This document shows positions 25,905-38,239 of a DNA stretch of 64,000 nucleotides, piece after piece (within the stretch, counting starts at the first letter, position 1; every line of letters begins with the position of its first letter). A program made the position numbers and the translations under genes. The stretch is taken from the NCBI RefSeq assembly GCF_004210375.1, contig NC_134830.1, positions 3,410,001 through 3,474,000 of the forward strand, read 5' to 3'. This DNA comes from Tachypleus tridentatus. Lineage: Eukaryota; Arthropoda; Merostomata; Xiphosura; Limulidae. The notes below the pieces were generated by a model. The model was not told the origin of the DNA. It searched no databases and was given only the letters and a program-made list of their open reading frames with translations.

Positions 25905-28900
25905 ACTTACAGACCCAGCAACAAAGTTAATTAATCACGTGATATTTCGTAGTACACAAACATAGAAACGGAGTTAATAAAACACGTGATATTTCCTAGT
26001 CTACAGACCTAATGACAGAATTAATTAAACACGTGATATTTTCGAGTTTACAGACCTTGTAAGAGATTTAATTAAACGCGTGATATTTCCCAGCCTACAC
26101 ACCTAGTAACGAAATTAATTAAACACGTGATATATCCTAGTCTACAGACCTAGTATCGGAGTTAATTAAACTTGTGATATTTCCTCGTTACAGACACAGT
26201 ACAGACTTAATTAACACGTGATATTTCCTTTACACTGACCCAGTAGCAGAGTTTATTAAACACGTGATTTTTTCTGGTACACAGACCTAGTAATGGCGTG
26301 AATTAACCACGTAATATTTCCTAGACAACACACCTAGTAACGGAATTAATTAAAAACGTGATATTTCCCAGTACACAGACCTAGTAACGGAATCAATTAA
26401 ACACGTGATATTTCCTAGTCTACAGACCAAGTAACGGAATTAATTAAACACATGATATTTCCTGGATTACAAACCTACTAACGGAATTAATTAATCACGT
26501 GATAGTTCATAATTTATAAACCTACCAACGGAATTATTTAACCACGAAATATTTCCCAGTACACAAACCTAGTAACGAAATTACTTAAACACGTGATATC
26601 TTCTACTACACAGGCCTTGTAACGGAGTTAATTAAACATGTGATATTTCCTAGTACACAGACACAGTAATAAAGTTAATTAAACGCGTCATATTTCCAAG
26701 TCTTCAGATCTAGTAACATAGTTAATTAAACACGTGATATTGTCCAATTTACACAACCAGTAAAGTAAGTAATTAAACACGTAATATTTCATAGTCTACA
26801 CACCTATTAACGGAATTTACTAACACGTGATATTTCCTGGTCTACAGACCTACTAACGGAATTACTTAAACGCGTGATATTTCTTATTTACAGACCTAGT
26901 AACGGAGTTAATTAAACACGTTATATTTCCTGGTCTACAGACCTAGTGACGGAATTAATTAAACACGTGAAACTTCCTAGTCTGCAGATCCAGTAACGAA
27001 ATTAACGAAAACGTCATATTTCCTGGTCTACAGACCTTGTAACGGAATTAATTTAACACGTTATACTTACTTGTACTCAGACCTAGTGACGGAATTACTT
27101 AAACACGTGATATTTCCTAGTCTACAGACCGAGTAACGGAAATAATTAAACATGTGAAAGTTTCTACAACACAGAACTAGTAACTGAGTTAATTAAACAC
27201 GTGATATTTTCTAGTATACAGACGCAGTACAGACTTAATTAAACACGTGATATTTCCTGGTACACTGACCCAGTAGCAGAGTTTATTAAACACGTGATAT
27301 TTTCTGGTACACAGACCTAGTAATGGCGTGAATTAACCACGTAATATTTCCTAGTACACAGACCCAGTACAGAGTTCATTAAACAAGTGATATTTCCTAA
27401 TTTACAGACCTAGAAACGGAATTAATTAAACAAGTGATATTATTTAATTTACAAACCTAGTAATGGAATTAATTAAACACGTGATATTTCCTAATTTACA
27501 GACTTAGTAACGGAATTAATTAACCACGAAATATTTCCCAGTACACAGACCTAATAAAGGAATTACTTAAACACATGATATTTTCTGCTACACAGACCAA
27601 GTAACGGAGTTAATTAACGGGATTAATTAAACACTTGATATTTTCCAATTTACAGACCTAGTAACGCAATTAATTAAACAGGTGATACTTTCTAGTCTAC
27701 AGACCAAGCAACGGAATTAATTAAACCCGTGATATTTCCTAGTACACTGACCCAGTAGCAGAGTTTATTAAACACGTAATATTTTTTACTACGAAGACCG
27801 AGTAACGGAATTATAAAAGCACGTGATATTTCTTAGTCTACACACCTAGTAACGGAATTAGTTAAACACGTGATATTTTCTAGTCTCCAGACCAACTAAC
27901 GGAATTTATTGAACACATGATATTTCCTAGTCTACATACCTAGTAACGGAATTATAAAAGCACGTGATATTTCTTAGCCTATAGACCTAGTAAAGGAATT
28001 AATTTAACACGTGATATTTTCTAGTCTCCAGACCAACTAACGGAATTTATTGAATACGTGATATTTCCTAGTCTACATACCTAGTAACTGAATTATAAAA
28101 TACGTTATACTTTTAGTACGCAGACCTGGTTATGGAATTGATTAAACACGTGATATTTCCAAGTTTACAGATGTAGTAAAGGAATTAATTAAACACGTGA
28201 ACTTTCTTAGTCTACAGACCTAGTAGAAGAATTAATTAAACCGTGATATATCGAAGTCTACAGTCTTGTAACGGAATTAATTAAACACTAGATATTTCCT
28301 AGTCTACAGACCTAGAACGGAATGATTTAAACACGTGATATTTCCTGGTCTACAGACCTAGAAATGGAATTAATTAAACACGTGATATTTCCTAGTCTAC
28401 ACACCTAGTAACGGAACTAGTTAAACAGGTGATATTTTCTAGTCTGCATACCTCATAACGGAATTAATTAAACACGTGATATTTCCTAGTCTACAGACCT
28501 AGTAACGGAATTAATTTATCACGAGATATTTTCTAGTCTGCAGACCTATTAACGGAATTACTTAAACACGTGATATTTTCTACTACACAGACCTAGTAAC
28601 GGAGTTATTAAACACTTGATATTTCCTAGCACACAGACATAGTAACGGAATTAATTAAACACGTGATATTTCCTAGTCTGCAGACCTAGTAACGGAATTA
28701 TTAAATACGTGATATTTCCTAGTACACAGACCTAGTAACGGAATTAATTAAACACGTGATATTTCTTGGTCTACAGACCTTGTCCCGGAATTAATTAAAC
28801 ACGTCATATATCGAAGTCTTCAGTCCTTGTAATGGAATTAATTAAACACTAAATATTTCCTAGTCTATAGACCTGGTAACAGAATTAAATAAACACGGGA

Positions 28901-30690
28901 TATTTTCTATTCGACAGACCTAGTAACGGAATTAATTGAACACGTGATATTTCTAAGCCTATAGACCTAGTAACGGAATTATTTGAAAACGTGATATTTC
29001 CTAGTCTACAGTCCGAGTAACAAAATTAATTAAACACGTGATATTAATAAGTCTGAAGACCTAGCGAGGGAATTAATTAAACACGTGATATTTCCTAGTC
29101 TACACTCCGAGTAACAAAGTTAATTAAACATGAGATATTCCCAAGTCTATAGACCTAATAACAGAGTTTATAAACCACGTAATATTTCCTACTCTACACA
29201 CCTAGTAACGGAATCAATTAAACAGGTAATATTTGTAGTCTACAGACCTAGTAACGGAATTAATTAAACACTTGATATTTCTTTGTCTGCAGACCTAGTA
29301 ACGGAATTAATTAAACACGCGATATTTCCTAGTACACAGACCCAGCAACGGAAGTAATTGAATGCATGATATTTCCTGGTCTACAGACTTTGTCGCGGAA
29401 TTTATTAAATACGTGAAATGTGCTGGTCTACAGAACTATTGACGGAATTAAATAAACACTTGATATTTCTTTGTCTGCAGACCTAGTAACGGAATTATTT
29501 AAACACGTGATATTTCCTTCTCTACAGACCTAGTAAAGGAATTAATTAAACACGTGATATATCGAAGTCTACAGTCCTTGTAACTGAATTATTTAAATAC
29601 TAGATGTTTCCTAGTCTACAGACCTGGTAACGGAATTAACTAAACACAGGATATTTCCTAGTACACAGACCCAGCAACGGAAGTAATTGAATGCATGATA
29701 TTTTCTGGTCTACAGACTTTGTCGCGGAATTTATTAAATACGTGAAATGTGCTGGTCTACAGAACTATTGACGGAATTAAATAAACACTTGATATTTCTT
29801 TGTCTGCAGACCTAGTAACGGAATTAATTAAACACGTGATATTTCCTAGTACACAGACCTAGTAACGGAATTAATTAAACACGTGATATTTCCAAGTACA
29901 CAGACCTAGTTACGGAATTATTTAAACACGTGATATTTCCTTCTCTACAGACCTAGTAAAGGAATTAATTAAACACGTGATATATCGAAGTCTACAGTCC
30001 TTGTAACTGAATTATTTAAATACTAGATGTTTCCTAGTCTACAGACCTGGTAACGGAATTAACTAAACACATGATATTTCCTAGTCTATAGACCTAGTGA
30101 TGAAGTTAAACACGTGATATATCCTAGCCTAACGATTTAGTAACGGAATTAATTAAACAACTGATATTTCTTGGACTACAGACCTGGTAACGGAATTAAT
30201 TAAACACGTGATATTTCCTTGTCTACAGACCTGGTAACGGAATTAATAAAACACGTGATATTTCCAATTCTACAGACCTAGAAACGGAGTTAATTAAACA
30301 CGTGTTATTTCCTAGTATACAGACACCGTATAGAGTTATTTAAATACGTGCTATTTTCTTGTACTCGGACCTTATAACGGAGTTAATTAAACACGAGATA
30401 TTTCTTGGTCTACACACCTAATGACGAAGTTAATTAAATACGTGATATTTCCTAGTCTACAGACCGAGTAACAGATTTAATGGAGCAAGTGATATTTCCT
30501 GGTCTACAGACCTAGTAACGGAATTAATTAAACACGTGATATTTCTTAGTACACAGACCTGGTGACGGAGTTTATTAAACACGTCATATTTCCTGGTACA
30601 CAGACACAGTAACAAAGTTAATTAAACACGTGATATTTCCTAGTCTACAAGCCAAGTAACGGAATTAATTAAGCAGTGATACTTCCTACT
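25905..30690. repeat. 4.8-kb diverged satellite of a 47-bp unit, each with CACGTG and TTAATTAA
   Basis: About 100 units with consensus 'cacgtgatatttcctagtct' + 'acagacctagtaacggaatt' + 'aattaaa'. Units are far more diverged than in the neighbouring arrays, yet CACGTG and TTAATTAA remain intact or one base off in most. A segment from about 29330 to 29520 recurs around 29650-29850, and 29500-29640 around 29930-30070, so local block duplication also occurred. Confidence 0.93.
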
Positions 30691-31274
30691 CTTGGTTTGT
30701 AAAGGGGTCATTCTTACAAATATGTGAAAGTGTTTCAGCGTTCTAAATAATATTCAACTTACTGTAATAAACATGTTTCTCGGCTCACTTGCTTTCACCT
30801 CTATCATTCCAAAAACTTACTCTGTGAAAGACAGCTATGTGAGAAATTAAAATTAAACGTATGCGCACTACTTTAGGGTAGGAGAAAACCGCTGCACTTT
30901 TTTTCTTCTGCATTTGAGACACAAACACAACCCTTTGAATGCTGCATACTTTATAATACAGATACCGATTGTACTTTAAGCCTCTGCTAACTCCGAATCT
31001 TTTCTGTTATAAACAACTTCGTGTACCTTGTGACGTAAAATTACCACTTCCTCTTTTCGTCTCTTCCATATGAACACACGATTTTTCGCACGATGTATTA
31101 CAAAGAATCAAGCTAGTTATTAACTTACGAGTCTAATGTACAAGAAGCACGTGAGTTCCGACATGCACGACAAATCGCACCTCGAGCACATATGAAGAAA
31201 AAATGTTTTATAACCACTAACCTGAGTGAAATATCGCTAGGAATGAGAAATCACTTTTAAAAACACTATAAAAC
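30691..31274. other. Single-copy island between two satellites
   Basis: AT-rich with a few CpG sites near 31140-31190 (gcacgtgag, cctcgag). No exon or element recognised. Confidence 0.4.
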
Positions 31275-33797
31275 TACAGATTGAGTGTCCAGGAATTGAT
31301 ATTGTAAACTGAAGGATTAATGGTTAGTTAGTAACTGTTCTTTATATTGCAAACTGTAGGATTAATGGTTAATTAGTAATTGTTGTTGATATTGTAAAGT
31401 GTGGGATTAGTGGTTAATTAGTAATTGTTGTTGATATTGTAAACTGTGGAATTAATGGTTAATTAGTAATTGTTGTTGATATTGTAAAGTGTGGTGTTAA
31501 AGTTAATTAATAATTGTTGTTGATATTGTAAACTGTGGGATTAATGGTTAATTAGTAATTGTTGTTGATATTGTAAACTGTGGGATCAATGGTTAATTAG
31601 TAATTGTTGTTGATATTGTAAAGTGTGGTGTTAAGGTTAATTAGTAATTGTTCTTTATATTGTAAACTGTGGGATTAATGGTTAATTAGTTATTGTTGTT
31701 GATATTGTAAAGTGTGGTGTTAAGGTTAATTAGTAATTGTTCTTTATATTGTAAACTGTGGGATTAATGGTTAATTAGTAATTGTTCTTGATATTGTAAA
31801 CTGTGGGATTAATGGTTAACTTGTAATTGTTCTTGATATTGTAAACTGTGGGATTAATGGTTAACTAGTAATTGTTGTTGATATTGTAAACTGTGAGATT
31901 AATAGTCAATTTCTTATTGTTGTTGATATTGTAAACTGTAGGATTAATGGTTAATTAGTTATTGTTGTTGATATTGTAAAGTGTGGTGTTAAGGTTAATT
32001 CGTAATTGTTGTTGATATTGTAAACTGTGGGATTAATGGTTAACTAGTGATCGTTGTTGATATTGTAAACTGTGGGAATAATGGTTAATTATTAATTGTT
32101 TTTGATATTGCAAACTGTGAGAATAATGGTTAATTAGTAATTGTTGTTGATATTGTAAACTGTGGGATTAATGGTTAATTAGTAATTGTTGTTGATATTG
32201 TAAAGTGTGGTGTTAAAGTTAATTAATAATTGTTGTTGATATTGTAAACTGTGGGATTAATGGTTAATTAGTAATTGTTGTTGATATTGTAAACTGTGGG
32301 ATCAATGGTTAATTAGTAATTGTTGTTGATATTGTAAACTGTGGGATCAATGGTTAATTAGTAATTGTTGTTGATATTGTAAAGTGTGGTGTTAAGGTTA
32401 ATTAGTAATTGTTCTTTATATTGTAAACTGTAGGATTAATGGTTAATTAGTAATTGTTCTTGATATTGTAAACTGTGGGATTAATGGTTAACTTGTAATT
32501 GTTCTTGATATTGTAAACTGTGGGATTAATGGTTAACTAGTAATTGTTGTTGATATTGTAAACTGTGAGATTAATAGTCAATTTCTTATTGTTGTTGATA
32601 TTGTAAACTGTAGGATTAATGGTTAATTAGTTATTGTTGTTGATATTGTAAAGTGTGGTGTTAAGGTTAATTCGTAATTGTTGTTGATATTGTAAACTGT
32701 GGGATTAATGGTTAACTAGTGATCGTTGTTGATATTGTAAACTGTGGGAATAATGGTTAATTATTAATTGTTTTTGATATTGCAAACTGTGAGAATAATG
32801 GTTAATTAGTAATTGTTGTTGATATTGTAAACTGTGGGATTAATGGTTAATTAGTAATTGTTGTTGATATTGTAAAGTGTGGTGTTAAAGTTAATTAATA
32901 ATTGTTGTTGATATTGTAAACTGTGGGATTAATGGTTAATTAGTAATTGTTGTTGATATTGTAAACTGTGGGATCAATGGTTAATTAGTAATTGTTGTTG
33001 ATATTGTAAACTGTGGGATCAATGGTTAATTAGTAATTGTTGTTGATATTGTAAAGTGTGGTGTTAAGGTTAATTAGTAATTGTTCTTTATATTGTAAAC
33101 TGTAGGATTAATGGTTAATTAGTAATTGTTCTTTATATTGTAAACTGTGGGATTAATGGTTAATTAGTAATTGTTCTTGATATTGTAAACTGTGGGATTA
33201 ATGGTTAACTAGTAATTGTTCTTGATATTGTAAACTGTGGGATTAATGGTTAACTAGTAATTGTTGTTGATATTGTAAACTGTGAGATTAATAGTTAATT
33301 TCTTATTGTTGTTGATATTGTAAATTGTGGGATTAATGGTTAACTAGTGATTGTTGTTGATATTGTAAACTGTGGGAATAATGGTTAATTATTAATTGTT
33401 TTTGATATTGCAAACTGTGAGAATAATGGTTAATTAGTAATTGTTGTTGATATTGTAAACTGTGGGATTAATGGTTAATTATTAATTGTTTTTGATATTG
33501 TAAACTGTGAGAATAATGGTTAATTAGTAATTGTTGTTGATGTTGTAAAGTGTGGGATTAATGGTTAATTAGTAATTGTTGATGTTGTAAAGTGTGAGAT
33601 TAATGGTTAATTAGTAATTGTTGATGTTGTAAAGTGTGGGATTAATGGTTAATTAGTAATTGTTGATATCGTAAAGTGTGGGATTAATGGTTAATTAGTA
33701 ATTGTTGATGTTGTAAAGTGTGGGATTAATGGTTAATTAGTAATTGTTGTTGATACTGTAAACTTGGGTTCAATGTTTAGTTGGTAATTGTTGTTGA
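31275..33797. repeat. 45-bp satellite, about 55 copies, with ~672-bp higher-order repeat
   Basis: Unit 'ttgttgttgatattgtaaac' + 'tgtgggattaatggttaatt' + 'agtaa'. The marker variant 'aatagtcaatttcttattg' occurs at 31901 and 32573 (672 bp apart) and as 'aatagttaatttc' at 33290 (717 = 672 + one unit), showing block duplication of 15-16 units. The last units (33550-33760) lose a 'gtt' and become 42 bp. Confidence 0.95.
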
Positions 33798-34085
33798 TAT
33801 TGCAACATTTAAATGTCACCTTACAACGGCTGTAGAACACTACTGGTGACGTCACTACATAACAGAGCATTATTGTAACATTTAGATGCCACCTTACAAC
33901 GGCTGAAGAACACAACTGGTGACGTCACTACATAACATGCAATATTATTGTAACATTTAGATGTCACCTTACAACGGCTGAAGAACACCACTGGTGACGT
34001 CACTACATAACATGCAGTATTATTGTAACATTTAGATAACACCTTACAACCGCTGAAGAACACTACTGGTGACATACAACAATGC
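33798..34085. repeat. 75-bp tandem repeat, four copies, with TGACGTCA
   Basis: 'caccttacaac' recurs at 33817, 33890, 33965 and 34040. Three of the four units contain 'ggtgacgtcactacataaca', an intact TGACGTCA palindrome. The minus frames here are shadows of the repeat. Confidence 0.93.
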
Positions 34086-34357
34086 ACCCATAGTTACATG
34101 ATTGTGGTTTTTATTTGAGCACAGAGCTATACAATAGGCTGTCTACTAAGATAAATAGAGGTTACCGTTGATCCACTAGAAGACAAACATAACATCAGGT
34201 TCAGGAGTTAATATTAGTAATTTATTTGTTCTAACATTTTCATACATGTATATCATCAGCAACAACGAGCTAACCTTACATAAAAACTGTGGAATAAACT
34301 TTATCACTCATATCTTATGCTAGTTTGTTTATTCAGCTACAGATGTTCAATAGTTTC

Positions 34358-34614
34358 TTTGTTTTTTAATTTCGCGCAAAGCTACACAAGGGCTATATGT
34401 GATAGCCATCCCTAATTTAGCAAAGACTAGAGGGAAGGCAGCTTGTCATCACCACCCATCGCCAATTCTTTTGTCAACGAATAATGGAATTGGTCGTTAC
34501 ATTATAACGTCCCCATGGCTGAAAGGGTGAATATGTTTAGTGTGAAGGGGATTCGAATCCGCAATCCTCAGATTACGAGTCAAGTTCCCCAATCATTTGG
34601 CCATGCCGAGCCAA
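34358..34614 (-). mobile_element. SINE, family A (tRNA-derived), full length
   Basis: Read on the minus strand it begins with a tRNA-like head: 'ggctcggcatggccaaatga', an anticodon-like CTCGTAATC region, and box B 'ggattcgaatcc' type sequence. A conserved body and the tail 'ctttgcgcgaaattaaaaaa' follow. It is a second copy of the element at 60323-60586. Confidence 0.8.
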
Positions 34615-34635
34615 GGTTTAAGAGCAGAAATTAAT

Positions 34636-35052
34636 CTGACATATGGTGTATCCCCATCGATGTGCGAGTTCCACTTCCTCATACATCTCTTCTACTACGG
34701 TACATTTCACATTTTTATTTGACATATGGTGTATTTCCATCGATGTGCGAGTTCCACTTCCTCATACATCTCTTCTACTACGGTACATTTCACATTTTTA
34801 TTTGACATATGGTGTATTTCCATCGATGTGCGAGTTCCACTTCCTCATACATCTCTTCTACTACGGTACATTTCACATTTTTATTTGACATATGGTGTAT
34901 TTCCATCGATGTGCGAGTTCCACTTCCTCATACATCTCTTCTACTACGGTACATTTCACATTTTTATTTGACATATGGTGTATTTCCATCGATGTGCGAG
35001 TTCCACTTCCTCATACATCTCTTCTACTACGGTACATTTCACATTTTTATCT
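34636..35052. repeat. 83-bp tandem repeat, five nearly identical copies
   Basis: Units start 'tgacatatggtgtatttcca' at about 34638, 34721, 34804, 34887 and 34970. Only the first differs noticeably (tatcccc). Near identity implies recent expansion. As 83 is not divisible by three, all three plus frames are visited in turn and show the same three peptides. Confidence 0.96.
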
Positions 35053-35519
35053 CAGCCAACTACACCTAGTATAATTAACCAACAATATGGAATATAGTTT
35101 GTCTGAGAGGCAAAACCAACAATATGGAATAAAACATATGTAATTTCAAAACAAGTATATTTAACATGAAAGCACGAACTATCATAGAAACTTCTGAACG
35201 TGAATTTGTAAGGTCAATCATCATACAGTGAAGCAATAATCAACAGAAAAATAAGATATGTTTAATTTTATTCTGAAGGGGTGGCAGTTTCTTGTCAAAT
35301 ATTTTGGGATGAGCAGAAAAGCTATAAGTTAACTGTTTGTAGGTGATTACGTGGAGCCGTACTGAAAGGTATGTTTGAACATTTTTAACTTTCTCCATTA
35401 AATAAATGTTATATCAATTCTAACAAATTTGTTAGATTCAAGTGTTAGAGTAAGAATTATTAGTTTCACTTAAGTATTGAACATTGGTATACGTTACACA
35501 ACTAAAAAGCGCACTCTGG
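35053..35519. other. AFF intron, nothing firm recognised
   Basis: Contains a short two-copy repeat 'accaacaatatggaata' at 35080 and 35116; otherwise unannotated. Confidence 0.4.
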
Positions 35520-36440
35520 TAAAGAGTTTAATTACTACCAGCTTTTCTTCTTCCAAGGTCACCTGGGACGAGATTAGAAAAGTAAATAAGATACATAGAC
35601 CCATCCCTTGTCACACCAATGGCTAAGACATGGTTAATTTACAAAACTGTCAATGCCTTTGAATAGTGTTTTCCTCACCAACAATTAAACAACTCTACTT
35701 GTCTTGATGGCTAAGATGGCATGGGTTGAAACATTTTCATTCTTTTTATCTGATGTATTTTTACTGTAATTTGCCATTCTCTCTAATGGAATTTAAATAA
35801 CTCTCCATAGGTTTATAAATACATCAGACCTAATGAAGTGTTATACGACATGTTATTTCTCTCTCAATCTTCTGTTTCTAAACCACTTCTGAAAGGTATT
35901 TAATATATAATAGTTGTCTGAATAAAGGTTTGGAGAGGATTGATAAAGCTCATCCTGCTTGGTTACCAAAATCCAATAACTTCCTCTGACAGACCACTGT
36001 GACATTACAGAAATCCCACTAAAGATCAGAAGATTCAACACGAAATAATAACCAGGGAAACCTTTGCTAGGGAAAGCATGGTGTGTATGTGTTTTATCAT
36101 GAGAAAGCATGTGTCACTACATTGGTGATTGATATATCACTGAACTCTTATATTGTGTGACCATTTCCAATTTTCAACCACACATTTTGAGTACAGTGGC
36201 CACCCAGCATCCATGAGGAGGAATCTTCATTATCCTGACCCTCCACATAGGAACTCAAGAGTACTTTAGGGCTGTTTGTGTCGAGTGTCACACTTTATAG
36301 CATTAACATCAACTACATGACTGAACAACTTTTTCCTACAATTGCTAACAACCAGTGACTTTCAGATTTCCAATCAGTAATCAGTTGTGAAGTGCTACTA
36401 GACGTAAACTTCCTCCAGTAAACTAGACAAGTGAACAATT
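35520..36440 (+). mobile_element. Decayed LINE fragment, reverse-transcriptase region
   Basis: Base-level resemblance to the LINE at 37.7-43.4 kb. 35573-35630 parallels 40477-40560, 'aaaatccaataacttcctct' parallels 'cgaatccaacaacctcctct' at 41000, and 'gtgtcgagtgtcacacttta' parallels 'ctgagtgtcacacttttcag' at 41324. It is internally deleted and full of stops, so old. A minus-strand frame of 85 codons across it is a shadow. Confidence 0.65.
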
Positions 36441-36832
36441 TAAAACTTTTAATTATTTGAAAATTAAATGACTTATGTCATCCACATGGGTTTGGATTAC
36501 AATTTCACCTTGATTATAGGTTCTATATAGAAAATGTACACATTCCTGTAGTTAAGCAAGACTTCATCCATAGGCTTACCTTTTTCCTCCCACATCCTAC
36601 AATGTTAAAGTCAATTGTACATGGGTGTAAAACATTATTCTCGTATTATTTTCCATTTCTTTGAGAATGGATTGTATTTATTCAATCTAAGCTATACTAT
36701 GAGATTTTGGTCTATGCCTCTTTCAGAGATTCTACATTGAAGATATTGAGCCATAAGCATCATCACAGGTTTTAGATCTACATATGGCCTTTCTGTCTTT
36801 CCACTGCCATGAATTTATAAACACTCATACTA

Positions 36833-36934
36833 TATGTAAAAACGGCTCATTTGGGTTGAGAAAATTTACGTAGAGGAGCAAACGTTTCGACCTTCTTTGG
36901 TCATCGTCAACCCAAACGAGCCAATTTACATATA
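36833..36934. mobile_element. Short foldback element with GACC/GGTC core
   Basis: 'tatgtaaaaacggctcattt' with 'gggttga' at the left is matched by 'tcaacccaaacgagcc' and 'aatttacatata' on the right. The centre holds 'aaacgtttcgaccttctttg' then 'gtcatcgtcaa', the same GACCTTC..GGTC motif as in the foldback at 22.1 kb. Confidence 0.7.
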
Positions 36935-37500
36935 TATATTTTTTCTTTACAAGTGGGTTTTCTCAACATCACTGATTATTATTCATACAACTTTCACTAG
37001 AAGCTCCTACTTTTCTACAGTGAGCTTCCAAGCACTGATCATTGCCATATCATCAAACCAGGCACCATCTTTTCCATACACAAGTAGACTAGAGATGTGC
37101 CACCTATTACTACTTCCTTCATTTCTATACAGATATTACAAAACTGGAGGACATTACAGAATCTAATAATGAGTCCAGCCCATTTTGAACATCACCCAAC
37201 TGAACGCACAGTTGCTCTTTGAAGAACATCTCTCAAGTCTTTTTCCTGTACCAGTTATTTTCTGGTGGATCAACATCACACAATCTCATCATGTTTTGGT
37301 TCAACTCTAGTGTTGCTTACAGGATCTTCTCTATAAATTATATTTTCACAGCTGAGTTCTTTCTCAACATTGAATCATGTAGAAATTAATCATTAATTTG
37401 TTTAACACTTTGGAAACACTGGATTCACTTAACATCTACCTCTCATTATAACTGCTTTTTACGTCTTTTTCTGGATTTCTAGCCATGTAACTAGGTACCT
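36935..37500 (-). mobile_element. Possible CR1/L2-like LINE scrap
   Basis: Minus-strand peptides P-K-H-D-E-I-V and, about 15 codons on, V-Q-E-K-D-L-R-D-V-L (37220-37300) resemble the 'P.HdY....Q-E-K-D-L-G-V' portion of CR1/L2 reverse transcriptases. Frames are broken. The resemblance is short, so the call is tentative. Confidence 0.35.
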
Positions 37501-38239
37501 GAAAAACAATACACAGAAATAAAATTTGCCAACTATTTTTCAGCTGGATAACAGATAATTTAGAGACGGCAATGTCTAAATATGCTTTTCAAATCAAACC
37601 TATTGACAATAATTGAATTTCTAGTTTAAACAATAAGAGTGATATCCTGAAAATGTTCTAAAATTTTCTTAAGGTGTTTTTATATAGAACAATCCATGAG
37701 CGTGACACTCAATTCACAGTTGTTCACTTACGACCCCTCCGTGTGAATTCCTGTACGTGGTGAGAGGACATCCCAGGGAAGGTTCTGTTCTTTCAGTTAA
37801 CCCATGTGTTTGTCATAAATGGCAATCCGTGAAGGGAAGGAGAGGATACTGGTGATTGAGGGGTCCAACCCTAACACACCACTTTGGCCTTGTATTCCTG
37901 TAGTCGAGCAGCCTTGGAGTGGCCACTTGGGTCAAACAGCTGGTCCACTCAGGATCAACCAAGTACCAGTGTTGGATATTCTCAACAGGGATTGTGGGCA
38001 TTGTATTTGATACTGATGTTTGGGTATAGTGCTCACGAAACCATGATGTTGATGCAGTGTCCTTGTTTGACATTGTAGTGCATCCCCTCGTAGAGCTCCA
38101 TGGTGGATGGGGTAGGTGGGCACTGAAATTTCCCTTCCTTTATTATGGATACTCCAAGTAAAATGTTAATAAAATAGTGAAAAAGTCTACAGGTAAACGA
38201 CCACTTCTTTAAGATTCTGAGCAGCAATCATCACCATCT

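Noticed and set aside
34643-35074. Four overlapping plus-strand frames of 60-86 codons
   Set aside because: The same 83-bp unit is read in rotating frames. It is a repeat, not a gene.
35853-36110. Minus-strand peptide ending Q-K-W-F-R-N-R-R-L-R-E-K, resembling a homeodomain recognition helix
   Set aside because: The match is a dozen residues only, with no homeodomain upstream. The plus strand here is a LINE reverse-transcriptase fragment, so the frame is a shadow.
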